This document shows positions 19,371 through 28,692 of a stretch of 64,000 nt of DNA, in pieces. Source of the stretch: Anaeromassilibacillus sp. An172 (lineage in GTDB: Bacteria; Bacillota; Clostridia; Oscillospirales; Acutalibacteraceae). The stretch covers positions 18,629 to 82,628 of the forward strand of contig NZ_NFKS01000010.1 in assembly GCF_002160515.1 (NCBI RefSeq), read 5' to 3'. The notes under the pieces are model-generated. The model was not told the DNA's origin and did not search any database. It was given only the letters and a program-made list of their open reading frames with translations. The position numbers were made by a program, and so were the translations under genes. Positions within the stretch are counted from its first letter, which is position 1. Each line of letters begins with the position of its first letter.

Positions 19371-20672
19371 TTGAAAAGTTATCAAAATGCTATTGAGGAA
19401 ATTCACAGTATGCCCAGATTCAGCGACAAACCAACCTTGGATAGAATAGGGAAAATTCTTGAAAGTCTTGGAAATCCCCAAAAGGATTTAAAATTTATCC
19501 ATGTGGCTGGAACAAACGGAAAAGGCTCTGTCTGCGTAATGCTTGAGTCAATTCTCAGAAACAGCGGATTAAAAACAGGTCTTTTTATTTCTCCCTATGT
19601 TTGCCGCTTTGAGGAAAGAATACAGATAAACGGCAAGCCGGTGGATGAAAAAACCTTTGTTTCAGCATGGGAAAGGGTTTATAAAAATATAAAGGTGCTT
19701 CAGAGCAAAGGCGTAATAGTAAACGAATTTGAAGCCGTAACCGCTTTGGGAATGGAAATTTTCGCCCTTGAGAACTGCGGGATAGTTGTTCTTGAAACGG
19801 GACTTGGCGGAAAATGGGACGCCACAAATGTTATTGAAGACCCACTCTGCACAGTTATAACCTCTATAGGCTTTGACCATACAGCGGTGCTTGGAAACAC
19901 AATTTCAGAGATAACAACGGAAAAATGCGGAATAATCAAGGAAAACGGCATAACTGTAACCGCTCCCCAAAGGTCAAAGGCTTTGGAGATAATCAGAAAG
20001 AAAGCAAAGGATAAAAACAATATAATCTTTTTTGCCCAGGATGTGGAACTTGATGATATTGAGTATTCCATAAGAAAAACCTATTTTACATACAAGGGCG
20101 AAAGATTTTCTTTAAACCTTTTGGGCAGCTATCAGATTATAAATGTAAAAACAGTCTTTGCAACACTGAGTGCCCTCAATGTTACAAAAAAGCTGGGATT
20201 TAAAATAACCCTTGAAAGCGTGCATAAGGGTCTTGATGAGGCTGTGCATTTGGCGAGATTTCAGGTTTATTCCTTAAATCCACTAATCATCATAGACGGC
20301 GCTCACAACCCTGACGGAACTGCCCAGCTTGCAAAAACATTGCACAAGCTTTTACCGGATGAAAAGCCAATCGCATTGTGCGGCATGATGGCGGATAAAA
20401 AGATTGAAAATTCTCTTGTAAATCTTAAAGGAGTTTTTTCAAAGATTTACACCGTCACTGTTGATAATCCAAGAACAGCCACAGACGAGGCTGTAAGCAA
20501 AATTTTCATGGATATGGGTCAGGACGCCATTATGTGCGGAAACGTGGAAGAGGGCTTGAAAATCGCCCTGAAACAGGCTGAAATCGAGGGAAAACCTCTT
20601 GTTGTCTGCGGTTCTCTGTTTTTGTGCGGCGAGGTACTCAATAAACTTGAAAATAATTTTCTGAAAAAATAA
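19371..20672 (+). CDS. folC: folylpolyglutamate synthase / dihydrofolate synthase
   Basis: Adds glutamate to folates (Mur ligase family). The 433 residues show HVAGTNGKGSVCVML (P-loop ~ residues 45-59), FISPYVCRFEERIQING, ETGLGGKWDATNVI, ITSIGFDHTAVLG and the C-terminal IDGAHNPDGTAQL. The start is TTG 19371 after AGAGGGA; no ATG is better placed. Last gene before a strong terminator. Confidence 0.95.
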   Translation: MKSYQNAIEEIHSMPRFSDKPTLDRIGKILESLGNPQKDLKFIHVAGTNGKGSVCVMLESILRNSGLKTGLFISPYVCRFEERIQINGKPVDEKTFVSAWERVYKNIKVLQSKGVIVNEFEAVTALGMEIFALENCGIVVLETGLGGKWDATNVIEDPLCTVITSIGFDHTAVLGNTISEITTEKCGIIKENGITVTAPQRSKALEIIRKKAKDKNNIIFFAQDVELDDIEYSIRKTYFTYKGERFSLNLLGSYQIINVKTVFATLSALNVTKKLGFKITLESVHKGLDEAVHLARFQVYSLNPLIIIDGAHNPDGTAQLAKTLHKLLPDEKPIALCGMMADKKIENSLVNLKGVFSKIYTVTVDNPRTATDEAVSKIFMDMGQDAIMCGNVEEGLKIALKQAEIEGKPLVVCGSLFLCGEVLNKLENNFLKK

Positions 20673-20693
20673 TTCGACAACAGAATAAAACAA

Positions 20694-20739
20694 AAAAATA
20701 CGTTCATACTAATTATTATATTGGTATGAACGTATTTTT
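20694..20739 (+). terminator. terminator after folC
   Basis: AAAAATACGTTCATA (20694-20708) pairs with TATGAACGTATTTTT (20725-20739), a 15-bp perfect stem with a T run. Confidence 0.92.
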
Positions 20740-20757
20740 ATTTTAGGAAGTGAAAAG

Positions 20758-21057
20758 ATGGAGATTACATACGAAAACGATGTGATGACCGCCTATTTAA
20801 AAGGCGAGATAGACCACCACTCGGCGGCTCCCATAAGAAGCGAAATAGACGGAAAATCCGAGTCTTTAAGACCCAAAATCCTGCGCCTTGATTTTTCAGG
20901 TGTGAAATTTATGGATAGCTCCGGAATAGGTTTGATAATGGGAAGATACCGCCAGATTTCCCTTTTGGGCGGCTCTCTTGAGGTTGTAAACATTCCAAAA
21001 TCCTTGGACAGAATAATAAGTCTTTCCGGCGTGTGCTCACTGGGGGTGGTAAAATGA
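20758..21057 (+). CDS. spoIIAA: anti-sigma F factor antagonist SpoIIAA
   Basis: STAS-domain protein that frees sigma F from SpoIIAB in the forespore. 99 residues. The regulatory phosphoserine is Ser54 in FMDSSGIGLIMGRYRQI, aligned with Ser58 of the Bacillus protein. GAAGTGAAAAG ribosome site. The stop overlaps the spoIIAB start by 4 bases (ATGA). First gene of the conserved spoIIA operon; only ~18 bp separate it from the folC terminator, so its promoter must overlap that region; no clear sigma-H site was identified by eye. Confidence 0.96.
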   Translation: MEITYENDVMTAYLKGEIDHHSAAPIRSEIDGKSESLRPKILRLDFSGVKFMDSSGIGLIMGRYRQISLLGGSLEVVNIPKSLDRIISLSGVCSLGVVK

Positions 21058-21524
21058 ATATTGTAAATCAGATGGACTTGAGTTTCCCTGCTAAAAGTTC
21101 CAACGAAAGCTTTGCAAGAAGTGCCGTCGCCTCTTTTATTTTGCAGCTTGACCCAACCATAAACGAGCTTGCAGATATAAAAACGGCAGTGTCAGAAGCC
21201 GTTACAAACTGTATCGTCCACGGCTACGGCTACGGGGACGGGACAGTGTACATAAATGTAAAAATAACCGATAAGGGAAAAGTAATAATAAAAATCCGTG
21301 ACAAGGGTTGCGGTATTCCCGATATTGAACGGGCAATGGAGCCTCTTTTCACCACAGCAGGGGACGAGGAGCGTGCCGGACTGGGCTTTGCGGTTATGCA
21401 GAGCTTTACGGACAAAATAAAGGTTTCCTCAACAGTGGGAAAGGGTACCACAGTCACCCTTGAGAAAAATATAATCCGACACAGGAACAGCTCGGGAGGA
21501 GCTGATTTAGGTCATGGAGAATAA
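21054..21524 (+). CDS. spoIIAB: anti-sigma F factor SpoIIAB
   Basis: Serine kinase and anti-sigma factor holding sigma F inactive and phosphorylating SpoIIAA. The 156 residues from ATG 21054 (GGGGGTGG ribosome site, ATGA overlap with spoIIAA) hold the GHKL ATP-binding boxes: EAVTNCIVHGYG (N box), RDKGCGIPDIE (G1) and GLGFAVMQSF (G2). It overlaps sigF by 11 bases. Confidence 0.96.
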   Translation: MNIVNQMDLSFPAKSSNESFARSAVASFILQLDPTINELADIKTAVSEAVTNCIVHGYGYGDGTVYINVKITDKGKVIIKIRDKGCGIPDIERAMEPLFTTAGDEERAGLGFAVMQSFTDKIKVSSTVGKGTTVTLEKNIIRHRNSSGGADLGHGE

Positions 21525-22173
21525 ACAGGAGATTGCAAAGGCCAATTTAGGCCTTGTACACGCCTGCGCAAAGCGATTTAAGGGCAGGGGAATAGAATAC
21601 GATGACCTTTTTTCTGCCGGCTGTGTGGGTCTTTTAAAAGCCATAAATAATTTTGACTGGGACAGAGGAATAAAGCTTTCAACCTATGCTGTTCCCGTGA
21701 TTTTAGGGGAGATAAAACAGCTTTTCCGTGACAGCGGAACTGTTAAGGTGAGCCGAAGCCTTAAAGAACTTTCCCTGAAAGCCTCGAAGATAAGCGACGA
21801 GTATCTGAGACAGCACGGGGAAGAGATAACCGTGAATAAGCTTGCGGAAATTCTTGAAACCGAGCCTGACAGGGTTGTACAGGCGTTAAACGCCTCAAGA
21901 CTGCCGGTTTCTCTAAATAACCTTGACCGTGACGGGGACGAGTATGTGACGGATATTCCCGTTGACTCGGTTGAGGAAAGGCTCTCTGAAATAATTTCCT
22001 TGAGGCAGGCGGTCAAAGACTTGGAGGAAGAGGATAAGAAGCTTATAATTTTGCGGTATTATAAGCACATGACCCAGACTCAGACGGCAAAGGTGCTGAA
22101 CATTACCCAAGTACAGGTGAGCAGACGTGAGAAAAAGATTTTAGCAAATCTGAGAAATTCACTTGCAGTATAA
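21514..22173 (+). CDS. sigF: forespore sigma factor F
   Basis: First compartment-specific sporulation sigma factor. The 219 residues contain region 2 (GIEYDDLFSAGCVGLLKAIN and KLSTYAVPVILGEIKQLFRD), region 3, and region 4 with the helix-turn-helix TQTQTAKVLNITQVQVSRRE. Its presence with spoIIAA/AB shows the organism has the endospore programme. Ends just before a terminator. Confidence 0.95.
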   Translation: MENKQEIAKANLGLVHACAKRFKGRGIEYDDLFSAGCVGLLKAINNFDWDRGIKLSTYAVPVILGEIKQLFRDSGTVKVSRSLKELSLKASKISDEYLRQHGEEITVNKLAEILETEPDRVVQALNASRLPVSLNNLDRDGDEYVTDIPVDSVEERLSEIISLRQAVKDLEEEDKKLIILRYYKHMTQTQTAKVLNITQVQVSRREKKILANLRNSLAV

Positions 22174-22216
22174 AAAAACACGCAATGAAAACAAGTGTTT
22201 TCCGGTGTGTTTTTTG
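22174..22216 (+). terminator. terminator of the spoIIA operon
   Basis: AAAAAACAC pairs with GTGTGTTTTTT around an inner GAAAAC/GTTTTC stem, ending in a T run, directly after sigF. Confidence 0.8.
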
Positions 22217-22245
22217 TTGACGGTAAAGTTTTATATGATTATAAT
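22217..22245 (+). promoter_or_regulatory. promoter of the 22265 gene
   Basis: TTGACG (22217-22222), 17 bp, TATAAT (22240-22245); 20 bp before the start codon. Confidence 0.82.
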
Positions 22246-22264
22246 AAATTTGTGGTGATTTCAA

Positions 22265-22939
22265 ATGGAAGATTTAAAAAACACAGTGGCAGAACTGGAA
22301 AATGAACACAATAGAGAAAAACAGATAAAGCTGTTGCAGAAAATTTCTGAGCTTCTCATAACCGATTACGCAATAAATGCCTGCGGTGTTGTGATCGAAC
22401 CCCTCTGGGTTGAAGCATACTATTTTCATAAGGGCAAATTTGAGGACTTTAACGACCACAGAAAATCAAAGCAAAAGGACGGCTTCGGAAAGCTTTATCT
22501 CCACACAGAAAAGAAAATATCCCAGTCAAACAGGCTGGGCGGCGTTGATATAGTGATGTCATTGGGAGATTATTATCTTTCCTTTCTAATAAAAAATTCT
22601 CTGATAGGCGGAAAATTCTGCAAACAGGTGGAATTAAATGCAATACTCAGCCAAAAGGAATACAGCTTTGAAAATCCCGACAATGTGCTTGTTGAACTGA
22701 AAAGAAATCACAAAGTATTCTTTACAAAAAGAATAGGACTTACAAAAGAAAGCTTTAAGGATGAAAACCTTGCGGCTCTCCCCATAGACCTGCTGAAAAA
22801 TTATCCTTTTAAATTTAAGGAAAGGACAGCCTTTGAATATATAGAGGAATACAGAAAAACTCACTGTGAAAGTGAATGTATTAAGGAATGTAAAAACATT
22901 CTGGGATACGTGCCGAAAAAATTTTTTAATTTACCATAA
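22265..22939 (+). CDS. uncharacterised 224-residue protein
   Basis: Not assigned to a named family. The start has a coiled-coil-like helix (MEDLKNTVAELENEHNREKQ). The middle has PLWVEAYYFHKGKFEDFN, KLYLHTEKK, RLGGVDIVMSLGDYYLSFLI and later VFFTKRIGL. The VEAYY and GVDIV...YYLSFLIK spacing recalls the 3-methyladenine DNA glycosylase (AAG-type) fold, a weak resemblance only. The end has Cys-rich HCESECIKECKN. Own consensus promoter and terminator, so a one-gene unit. Codon use resembles the core genome. Confidence 0.8.
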   Translation: MEDLKNTVAELENEHNREKQIKLLQKISELLITDYAINACGVVIEPLWVEAYYFHKGKFEDFNDHRKSKQKDGFGKLYLHTEKKISQSNRLGGVDIVMSLGDYYLSFLIKNSLIGGKFCKQVELNAILSQKEYSFENPDNVLVELKRNHKVFFTKRIGLTKESFKDENLAALPIDLLKNYPFKFKERTAFEYIEEYRKTHCESECIKECKNILGYVPKKFFNLP

Positions 22940-22945
22940 AAATAA

Positions 22946-22972
22946 CACCTCAGCGTTAATTTCGCTGAGGTG
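22946..22972. terminator. terminator shared by convergent genes
   Basis: CACCTCAGCG (22946-22955) pairs with CGCTGAGGTG (22963-22972), between the plus gene ending 22939 and metA ending 22985 on the minus strand. Confidence 0.85.
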
Positions 22973-22984
22973 CTGTTGTTTAAA

Positions 22985-23920
22985 TCAATCTTCCTCGTAC
23001 ATCTTTTTAAGCTCTTCCAGGTCGTATGGTGTCTGCTGATATACGTAGTAGTTGAGCCAGTTTGTATAAAGCAAAGTGGCGTTGCTTCTCCAAATAAGCG
23101 GAGGAAGCTTTGTGGGGTCGTCATTGGGGAAATAATGCTCCGGCACGTGTGGGTTTATGCCCCTGTTTTTGTCACGGAAATATTCGGAAGCCAAGGTGTT
23201 GCGGTCGTATTCCGCATGACCCATTACAAAGAACTGACGTCCGTTTTTGTTGCATACTATTGAAACTCCGGCTTCGTTGGAGGTTGCCAGAATTTCAAGC
23301 TCCGGACATTTTTCAATGTCTTCCTGATACACACCTGTGTTTCTTGAATGAGGAATCACAAAGGTGTCGTCAAAACCACGCAGCAATGGATGATTGTGAT
23401 TGAGTATTCTGTGACTGAACACGCCGGAAAGCTTTTCCGGAAGCTGGTATTTTCTTACGCCGTAGTGGTAATAAAGTCCCGCCTGTGCGCCCCAGCAAAT
23501 ATGAAATGTGGAATAGACATTGGTTTTTGACCATTCCATTATTGTTTTAAGCTCTTCCCAGTAGTCCACTTCTTCAAACTCCAGAAGCTCTACAGGGGCT
23601 CCGGTAATAATCATACCGTCAAATTTACTGTCCTTGATTTCTTTAAAGGTTTTGTAGAAAGTGGTAAGGTGCAGGGAAGATGTGTTTTTGGATTTGTGGG
23701 TTTCCATTTGCAGAAGCTCAATGTCAGCCTGCAAAGGGCTGTTACCCAAAAGTCTTAAAATCTGTGTTTCGGTTTCTATTTTTGTAGGCATTAAGTTGAG
23801 AATAAGAAGCTTTAGAGGTCTTATGTCCTGCTTTAATGCTCTTTCCTCCGGCATTACAAATATGTTTTCACTTTCAAGTATCTCTATAGCCGGCAAATTG
23901 TTTTTTACCTTAATAGGCAT
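22985..23920 (-). CDS. metA: homoserine O-acyltransferase, MetA type (probably acetyl-CoA specific)
   Basis: Activates homoserine for methionine synthesis. The 311 residues show [28 protein letters not shown], the catalytic Cys142 in FHICWGAQA and FSHRIL. Residue 111 is Glu (GAPVE); in the studied Bacillus enzyme Glu at this place gives acetyl-CoA use and Gly gives succinyl-CoA use, so acetylation is predicted. It follows proS after 46 bp on the minus strand, probably on the same transcript, with no room for a SAM riboswitch between them. Confidence 0.95.
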   Translation of the reverse strand: MPIKVKNNLPAIEILESENIFVMPEERALKQDIRPLKLLILNLMPTKIETETQILRLLGNSPLQADIELLQMETHKSKNTSSLHLTTFYKTFKEIKDSKFDGMIITGAPVELLEFEEVDYWEELKTIMEWSKTNVYSTFHICWGAQAGLYYHYGVRKYQLPEKLSGVFSHRILNHNHPLLRGFDDTFVIPHSRNTGVYQEDIEKCPELEILATSNEAGVSIVCNKNGRQFFVMGHAEYDRNTLASEYFRDKNRGINPHVPEHYFPNDDPTKLPPLIWRSNATLLYTNWLNYYVYQQTPYDLEELKKMYEED

Positions 23921-23966
23921 CTGTCACACCTGACCTTTATTTTTAATTTACAATAAAAGGAAATTA

Positions 23967-25406
23967 TCAATACTGCTTGCCCCAGTAAACCTGATGCTTT
24001 GCAGGCTTTCCGCAGCATACGCAAACATCGCTTATGTGCTCCTCTTCAAAAGGAATACATCTGCTCTTTACGCCGCCTGTAACGTCCTTGATTTTCTCTT
24101 CGCACTCTACATCGCCGCACCACATAGCCTTGATAAAGCCCGGCTTGTTCTTTGCAATGTCGCAGAACTCTTCAAAGTTTGTGGCTGTAAATGTTTTATC
24201 CTGAGTGTTTTTGAGAGCTTTTTCATACATTCCGTCATGAACAAGCTGCAAAGCCTTCTCAACCTCTGCCTCGAGATTGTCAAGGGAAACAAAGATTTTT
24301 TCTCTTGTGTCACGTCTTACAAGCACGCACTGGTTTTTCTCTATGTCCTTAGGGCCAATCTCAACTCTTACAGGAACACCCTTCATCTCATACTGGCTGA
24401 ACTTCCAGCCCGGTGAGTTGTCGCTGTCGTCAAGCTTTACTCTGAAGCTTTTTGCAAGTCTTGCTTTAAGCTCTGCTGCCTTGTCAAGAACGCCTGCCTT
24501 GTGCATTGCTATAGGAATAATTGCAACCTGAATTGGTGAAATCTTCGGAGGAAGTACAAGTCCGTCGTCGTCGCCGTGAACCATGATGATAGCGCCTATC
24601 ATTCTTGTGGAAACACCCCAGGAGGTCTGGTGAGGATAGTGGAGCTTGTTGTCTCTTCCTGCAAACTTAATGTCGAAAGCTCTTGCAAAGCCGTCGCCGA
24701 AATAGTGGGATGTGCCGCCCTGGAGAGCAACACCGTTGTGCATCATTGGCTCGATTGTGTAGGTTTCCATTGCGCCGGCAAACTTTTCTTTTTCAGTCTT
24801 TCTACCCACAACAGCAGGGATAGCAAGTGTTTCTCTGTAGAAGTCCTCGTAAACCTTGAGCATTCTCAAAGTTTCCTCTCTTGCGTCCTCCTCTGTTTCG
24901 TGCATTGTGTGACCTTCCTGCCACAAAAATTCTGAGGTTCTCAGGAAAGGACGTGTGGTTTTTTCCCATCTTACAACGTTGCACCACTGATTGTAGAGCT
25001 TTGGCAAATCTCTGTATGTGTTGATGATTTTCTGATAATGCTCGCAGAAAAGAGTTTCGGAAGTAGGTCTTACGCAAAGTCTTTCGCTGAGCTTGTCGCT
25101 GCCGCCGTGAGTAACCCATGCAACCTCAGGTGCAAAACCCTCAACATGGTCTTTTTCTCTCTGGAGAAGGCTTTCAGGAATAAACAATGGCATGTATACG
25201 TTTTCAACGCCTGTTTCCTTGAAACGTCTGTCCAGGTCAGCCTGAATATTCTCCCAAATTGCATAACCGTAAGGGCGGATAACCATACAGCCCTTTACGC
25301 CTGAATAGTCGGCAAGCTCTGCCTTTTTAACTATATCTGTGTACCATTTTGCAAAGTCTTCATCTCTGCTTGTAATCGCTTCCACCAGCTTTTTATTTTC
25401 TGCCAT
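23967..25406 (-). CDS. proS: prolyl-tRNA synthetase (short, archaeal/eukaryal-like type)
   Basis: Charges tRNA-Pro. The 479 residues match the short form without the bacterial editing insert: motif 2 and 3 segments such as [20 protein letters not shown] and [20 protein letters not shown], an anticodon-binding part, and a C-terminal zinc-type tail ([18 protein letters not shown], with RCIPFEEEH before it). Start ATG 25406 lies after AAGATGGAGTGA. Upstream is a clear promoter; no T-box was seen. metA follows. Confidence 0.95.
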   Translation of the reverse strand: MAENKKLVEAITSRDEDFAKWYTDIVKKAELADYSGVKGCMVIRPYGYAIWENIQADLDRRFKETGVENVYMPLFIPESLLQREKDHVEGFAPEVAWVTHGGSDKLSERLCVRPTSETLFCEHYQKIINTYRDLPKLYNQWCNVVRWEKTTRPFLRTSEFLWQEGHTMHETEEDAREETLRMLKVYEDFYRETLAIPAVVGRKTEKEKFAGAMETYTIEPMMHNGVALQGGTSHYFGDGFARAFDIKFAGRDNKLHYPHQTSWGVSTRMIGAIIMVHGDDDGLVLPPKISPIQVAIIPIAMHKAGVLDKAAELKARLAKSFRVKLDDSDNSPGWKFSQYEMKGVPVRVEIGPKDIEKNQCVLVRRDTREKIFVSLDNLEAEVEKALQLVHDGMYEKALKNTQDKTFTATNFEEFCDIAKNKPGFIKAMWCGDVECEEKIKDVTGGVKSRCIPFEEEHISDVCVCCGKPAKHQVYWGKQY

Positions 25407-25498
25407 GGCAAAATCACTCCATCTTTTGTATTTTAAGTTAATTTGTCGTGTTTACGAAAAAATCAGGCAATATATGTTTTTTATGCCTTAACATTCCT

Positions 25499-25527
25499 AT
25501 TATACAGGCTTTTTATCCACATTTCAA
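25499..25527 (-). promoter_or_regulatory. promoter of proS-metA
   Basis: Minus strand TTGAAA (25527-25522), 17 bp, TATAAT (25504-25499). The leader then has a small AGGCA/TGCCT hairpin followed by GATTTTTTC (25465-25488), possibly an attenuator. Confidence 0.82.
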
Positions 25528-25547
25528 GCAGTAAAAGACAAAAAAAT

Positions 25548-25568
25548 AGGGTCGGAAAATCCGACCCT
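25548..25568 (-). terminator. terminator of acpP
   Basis: Minus strand AGGGTCGG-ATTTT-CCGACCCT followed by ATTTTTTTG. Separates acpP from the proS promoter. Confidence 0.92.
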
Positions 25569-25584
25569 TAGTTTAAAAAATCAA

Positions 25585-25812
25585 TTAAGAATTAGCCTCG
25601 ATGTAAGAAACGAGATCGCCAACAGTGTGGATGTTCTCAACTTCCTCATCAGGAATTTCTGTCTCGAACTCATCTTCGATAGACATAAGAAGGTCTACAA
25701 CGTCAAGTGAATCAGCGCCGAGGTCTTCCTGGAGATTTGTTTCAGCTGTGATGCTGTCTTCCTCTACGTCGAACTGTTCTGCCAAAATGTTCTTTACTTT
25801 TTCCAAAACCAT
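25585..25812 (-). CDS. acpP: acyl carrier protein
   Basis: Carrier of acyl chains in fatty acid synthesis. The 75 residues are acidic and hold the phosphopantetheine site DLGADSLDVVDLLM (Ser in DSL). Preceded by TTAGGAGGA. Flanked by its own promoter and terminator, unlike the usual plsX-fabD-acpP cluster. Confidence 0.95.
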   Translation of the reverse strand: MVLEKVKNILAEQFDVEEDSITAETNLQEDLGADSLDVVDLLMSIEDEFETEIPDEEVENIHTVGDLVSYIEANS

Positions 25813-25937
25813 TTTAGTTTCCTCCTAAACACTTATCAAAATTATTATTTGTTTTACAGCTTGTCTGTGGACAAGTTGTCGGTACATATGCTATAATGAG
25901 TTAAGGTGCTGAACCTCAATAGCACGTTACAAACATC

Positions 25938-25966
25938 ATATTATGGTTTATTCCATACTTTGTCAA
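25938..25966 (-). promoter_or_regulatory. promoter of acpP
   Basis: Minus strand TTGACA (25966-25961), 17 bp, TAATAT (25943-25938). The ~115-nt leader holds GTGCT/AGCAC and CTTGTC/GACAAG hairpins; no known riboswitch is recognised. Confidence 0.75.
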
Positions 25967-26086
25967 TACTTATTTTGAAAATTTTTTAAAATTTTATAAT
26001 TTCAACCTGTTTTTAGTTCTATTTACGACATTATATGTTATAATTTGTTAATTACAAACAGATTGGTATAATGGGAGTGTTTTATT

Positions 26087-26926
26087 ATGAGTCTGAAAAA
26101 ATATGCTGTTATCGGTCATCCTATGGGGCACACAATGTCGCCTTTTATTCATAAAAGACTGTTTGAGCTTTCAGGAATAGAGGCACAGTACGGTGTTTTT
26201 GATATAGCCCCGGAGGATTTGGAAAATCAGTATAAAACCGTTTTGTCAAAACTGGACGGATTCAATATTACAATTCCCCACAAACAGAGGATAATACCTT
26301 TACTCCAGAACCTTGACCCAAAGGCTAAGATGTACGGAAGCGTCAACACAGTGGCTTTTGGTGAAAATGGTTCCTGCGGCTATACAACCGACCCTGACGG
26401 CTTCTTAAAAGCTTTGGAGGCGGAAAACATTGCGCCTGCAGGCAGAGTAGTAATCCTCGGATGCGGCGGCGTTGCAAGAACCATGGCATATGAAGCGGCT
26501 TTGAAAAATGCCGATTTAAGCTTTGCGGTTAGAAAAGAAGATACAGAAATCTGCAAAGCTCTCTGCAAGGAAATTAAGTATACACTTGATAAGGATGTAA
26601 GCTTCTGTGAGCTTAATCAGATTGAGGGCGATATTGACCTTTTGGTAAACGCCACACCGATAGGCATGTATCCTAAGATGGACGCACAGCCGGTTGAGGA
26701 TAAGGTTCTTTCAAAGACAAAATCTTTATTTGATGCCGTTTACAATCCTCTGGAAACACAGCTTATTAAAAAAGCCAAAGCAATGGGCTGCAAGGCTTTG
26801 GGCGGAATGTCAATGCTTGTATGGCAGGCAGTGGTAGCCCATGAGATATGGGACAACAGTAAGTATGATAAACAGGATATTGATAAGCTGTGTCTTGACG
26901 CAGCAGCGGAGCTGAGGAACAAATGA
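26087..26926 (+). CDS. aroE: shikimate dehydrogenase
   Basis: NADPH-dependent reduction of 3-dehydroshikimate. The 279 residues show YAVIGHPMGHTMSPFIHKR, FNITIPHKQ (catalytic Lys), GSVNTVAF, YTTDPDGF, the nucleotide loop ILGCGGVARTMAY, LVNATPIGMYP and the late GMSMLVWQAVVAHEIW. TG-extended TATAAT at 26039-26044 may be the promoter. It heads the aromatic amino-acid cluster and overlaps aroK by 4 bases. Confidence 0.96.
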   Translation: MSLKKYAVIGHPMGHTMSPFIHKRLFELSGIEAQYGVFDIAPEDLENQYKTVLSKLDGFNITIPHKQRIIPLLQNLDPKAKMYGSVNTVAFGENGSCGYTTDPDGFLKALEAENIAPAGRVVILGCGGVARTMAYEAALKNADLSFAVRKEDTEICKALCKEIKYTLDKDVSFCELNQIEGDIDLLVNATPIGMYPKMDAQPVEDKVLSKTKSLFDAVYNPLETQLIKKAKAMGCKALGGMSMLVWQAVVAHEIWDNSKYDKQDIDKLCLDAAAELRNK

Positions 26927-27450
26927 GCAGATTAAGTCAGATAAATATAGTTCTCTGCGGCTTTATGGGATGCGGAAAAACAACCATAGGAAAAATGCTT
27001 GCCGAGAGAACCGGAAGAAAATTTATGGATACAGACCAATACATAGAGGAATCTCAGAAGATGGAAATCCCGGAGATTTTCTCAAGACAGGGGGAGGAGT
27101 ATTTCAGATATCTGGAATACCGTGCCTGCTGTGATTTGGCAAAAATGCAGAACCTTGTGATTTCCACCGGCGGCGGAGCCTTGACATTTAAGAGAAACGC
27201 CGAGGTTTTGAGGAAAACCGGAGAGATAGTTTTGCTTGAAGCTGACTTGGAAACACTCTGGGAAAGACTTAAAGACGACACAACAAGACCCCTTTTGCAA
27301 AGGGTAAACAAAAGGCAGATTATGACCGACCTTTACGAGAGACGACTGCCCTTTTACAGGGAAAATTCCACCATGACGGTGGACGCTTCCATGTCACCTA
27401 TGAAAGTATGTGATGAAATTATAAGAATGTTACGGCAAAAATACGCATAA
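26923..27450 (+). CDS. aroK: shikimate kinase
   Basis: Phosphorylates shikimate with ATP. The 175 residues have the P-loop GFMGCGKTTIG (residues ~13-23), the shikimate-binding DTDQYIEE, GEEYFRYLE and STGGGAL, and the LID Arg in TRPLL. Start ATG overlaps the aroE stop (ATGA), so translation is coupled. A 167-bp gap to the DAHP synthase gene follows with no gene in it. Confidence 0.96.
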   Translation: MSRLSQINIVLCGFMGCGKTTIGKMLAERTGRKFMDTDQYIEESQKMEIPEIFSRQGEEYFRYLEYRACCDLAKMQNLVISTGGGALTFKRNAEVLRKTGEIVLLEADLETLWERLKDDTTRPLLQRVNKRQIMTDLYERRLPFYRENSTMTVDASMSPMKVCDEIIRMLRQKYA

Positions 27451-27617
27451 TAATTCAGATTTTTTTGCTTTAAAGTATTGAAATTCTCCGCAAGTGGTGA
27501 TAAAATATCATAAAAACAATAATGCATACTTTTTTCAAGGTCTGCATTGTTTTTGAGTATTATAAAGGTTGCCGTATGACGGGATTGCGGCAGTCCGCAA
27601 AATGGAGGTAAAGAAAA

Positions 27618-28634
27618 ATGATTATTGTATTGAAGCCGGAATGTTCCAAAGAGCAAGTTTTAATGTTTACCGATATGCTTACAAGCCAGTATAACGTGAA
27701 GGTAAACAAATGGGAAGGCGTTCATTCAACCGTACTCGGTCTTATCGGAGATACTACTCAGATTGATATTGATTATATAGATGCTCAGGATTTTGTTGAG
27801 AGCGTAAAAAGAGTTCAGGAGCCTTATAAAAAGGCTAACAGAAAGTTCCATCCGGAAAACACCGTGATTGAGCTTTCAAACGGTGTTAAAATCGGCGACG
27901 GAAGCTTGCAGATAATGGCAGGACCTTGCTCTGTTGAGTCAGAAGAACAGGTTACTGAAATTGCAAAGAGAGTTAAGCTTTCCGGTGCGTCAATCCTTCG
28001 AGGCGGCGCATTTAAGCCAAGAACCTCACCATATGCTTTCCAGGGTCTTAAAGCCGAAGGCCTTGACCTTTTGAAAGCCGCAAGAAAGGCAACAGGCTTG
28101 CCTATAGTTACAGAGATTATGAGAGTTTCCCACATTGATATGTTTGAAAATGTGGATATTATTCAGGTCGGCGCAAGAAATATGCAGAACTTCGAGCTTT
28201 TGAAAGAGCTTGGCAAGGTAAACAAGCCAATCCTTTTGAAGAGAGGACTTTCCGCAACCATTGAAGAGTGGCTCATGAGCGCCGAATACATTATGGCAGG
28301 TGGCAATGACCAGGTTATCCTTTGTGAAAGAGGTATCAGAACCTATGAGACTTTCACAAGAAACACCCTTGACCTTTCAGCAATTCCGATTGTAAAGTCA
28401 TTGTCACACCTTCCGGTTGTTGTTGACCCAAGCCATGCAACAGGTAAATCATGGCTTGTAGAGCCGATGGCTATTGCCGCAGTTGCAGCAGGCGCAGACG
28501 GACTTATCATCGAAGTTCACAACGACCCTGCCCATGCACTTTGCGACGGAGCTCAGTCATTGACTCCTGACCAGTTTGACAGCCTTGCTAAAAAGGTATT
28601 CAAGCTTAAAGACTATATGAAAGATAATATTTAA
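27618..28634 (+). CDS. aroF: 3-deoxy-7-phosphoheptulonate (DAHP) synthase, type I beta
   Basis: Entry enzyme of the shikimate pathway. The 338 residues have an N-terminal ferredoxin-like domain (residues 1-~70), as in Thermotoga-type enzymes where it senses Tyr/Phe, then the barrel with [61 protein letters not shown] and [20 protein letters not shown] ribosome site. Feedback control by the N-terminal domain is inferred from the family. The symbol follows common annotation practice. Confidence 0.93.
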   Translation: MIIVLKPECSKEQVLMFTDMLTSQYNVKVNKWEGVHSTVLGLIGDTTQIDIDYIDAQDFVESVKRVQEPYKKANRKFHPENTVIELSNGVKIGDGSLQIMAGPCSVESEEQVTEIAKRVKLSGASILRGGAFKPRTSPYAFQGLKAEGLDLLKAARKATGLPIVTEIMRVSHIDMFENVDIIQVGARNMQNFELLKELGKVNKPILLKRGLSATIEEWLMSAEYIMAGGNDQVILCERGIRTYETFTRNTLDLSAIPIVKSLSHLPVVVDPSHATGKSWLVEPMAIAAVAAGADGLIIEVHNDPAHALCDGAQSLTPDQFDSLAKKVFKLKDYMKDNI

Positions 28635-28692
28635 CGTAAAGCAAGGGTGGGGAAAAGTACCGCCCTTGTGCGCTTTCAGGGAGAAGATTTTT

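Noticed and set aside
25407..25530. T-box riboswitch before proS
   Set aside because: The leader is too short (~90 nt) and shows no T-box sequence or specifier stem.
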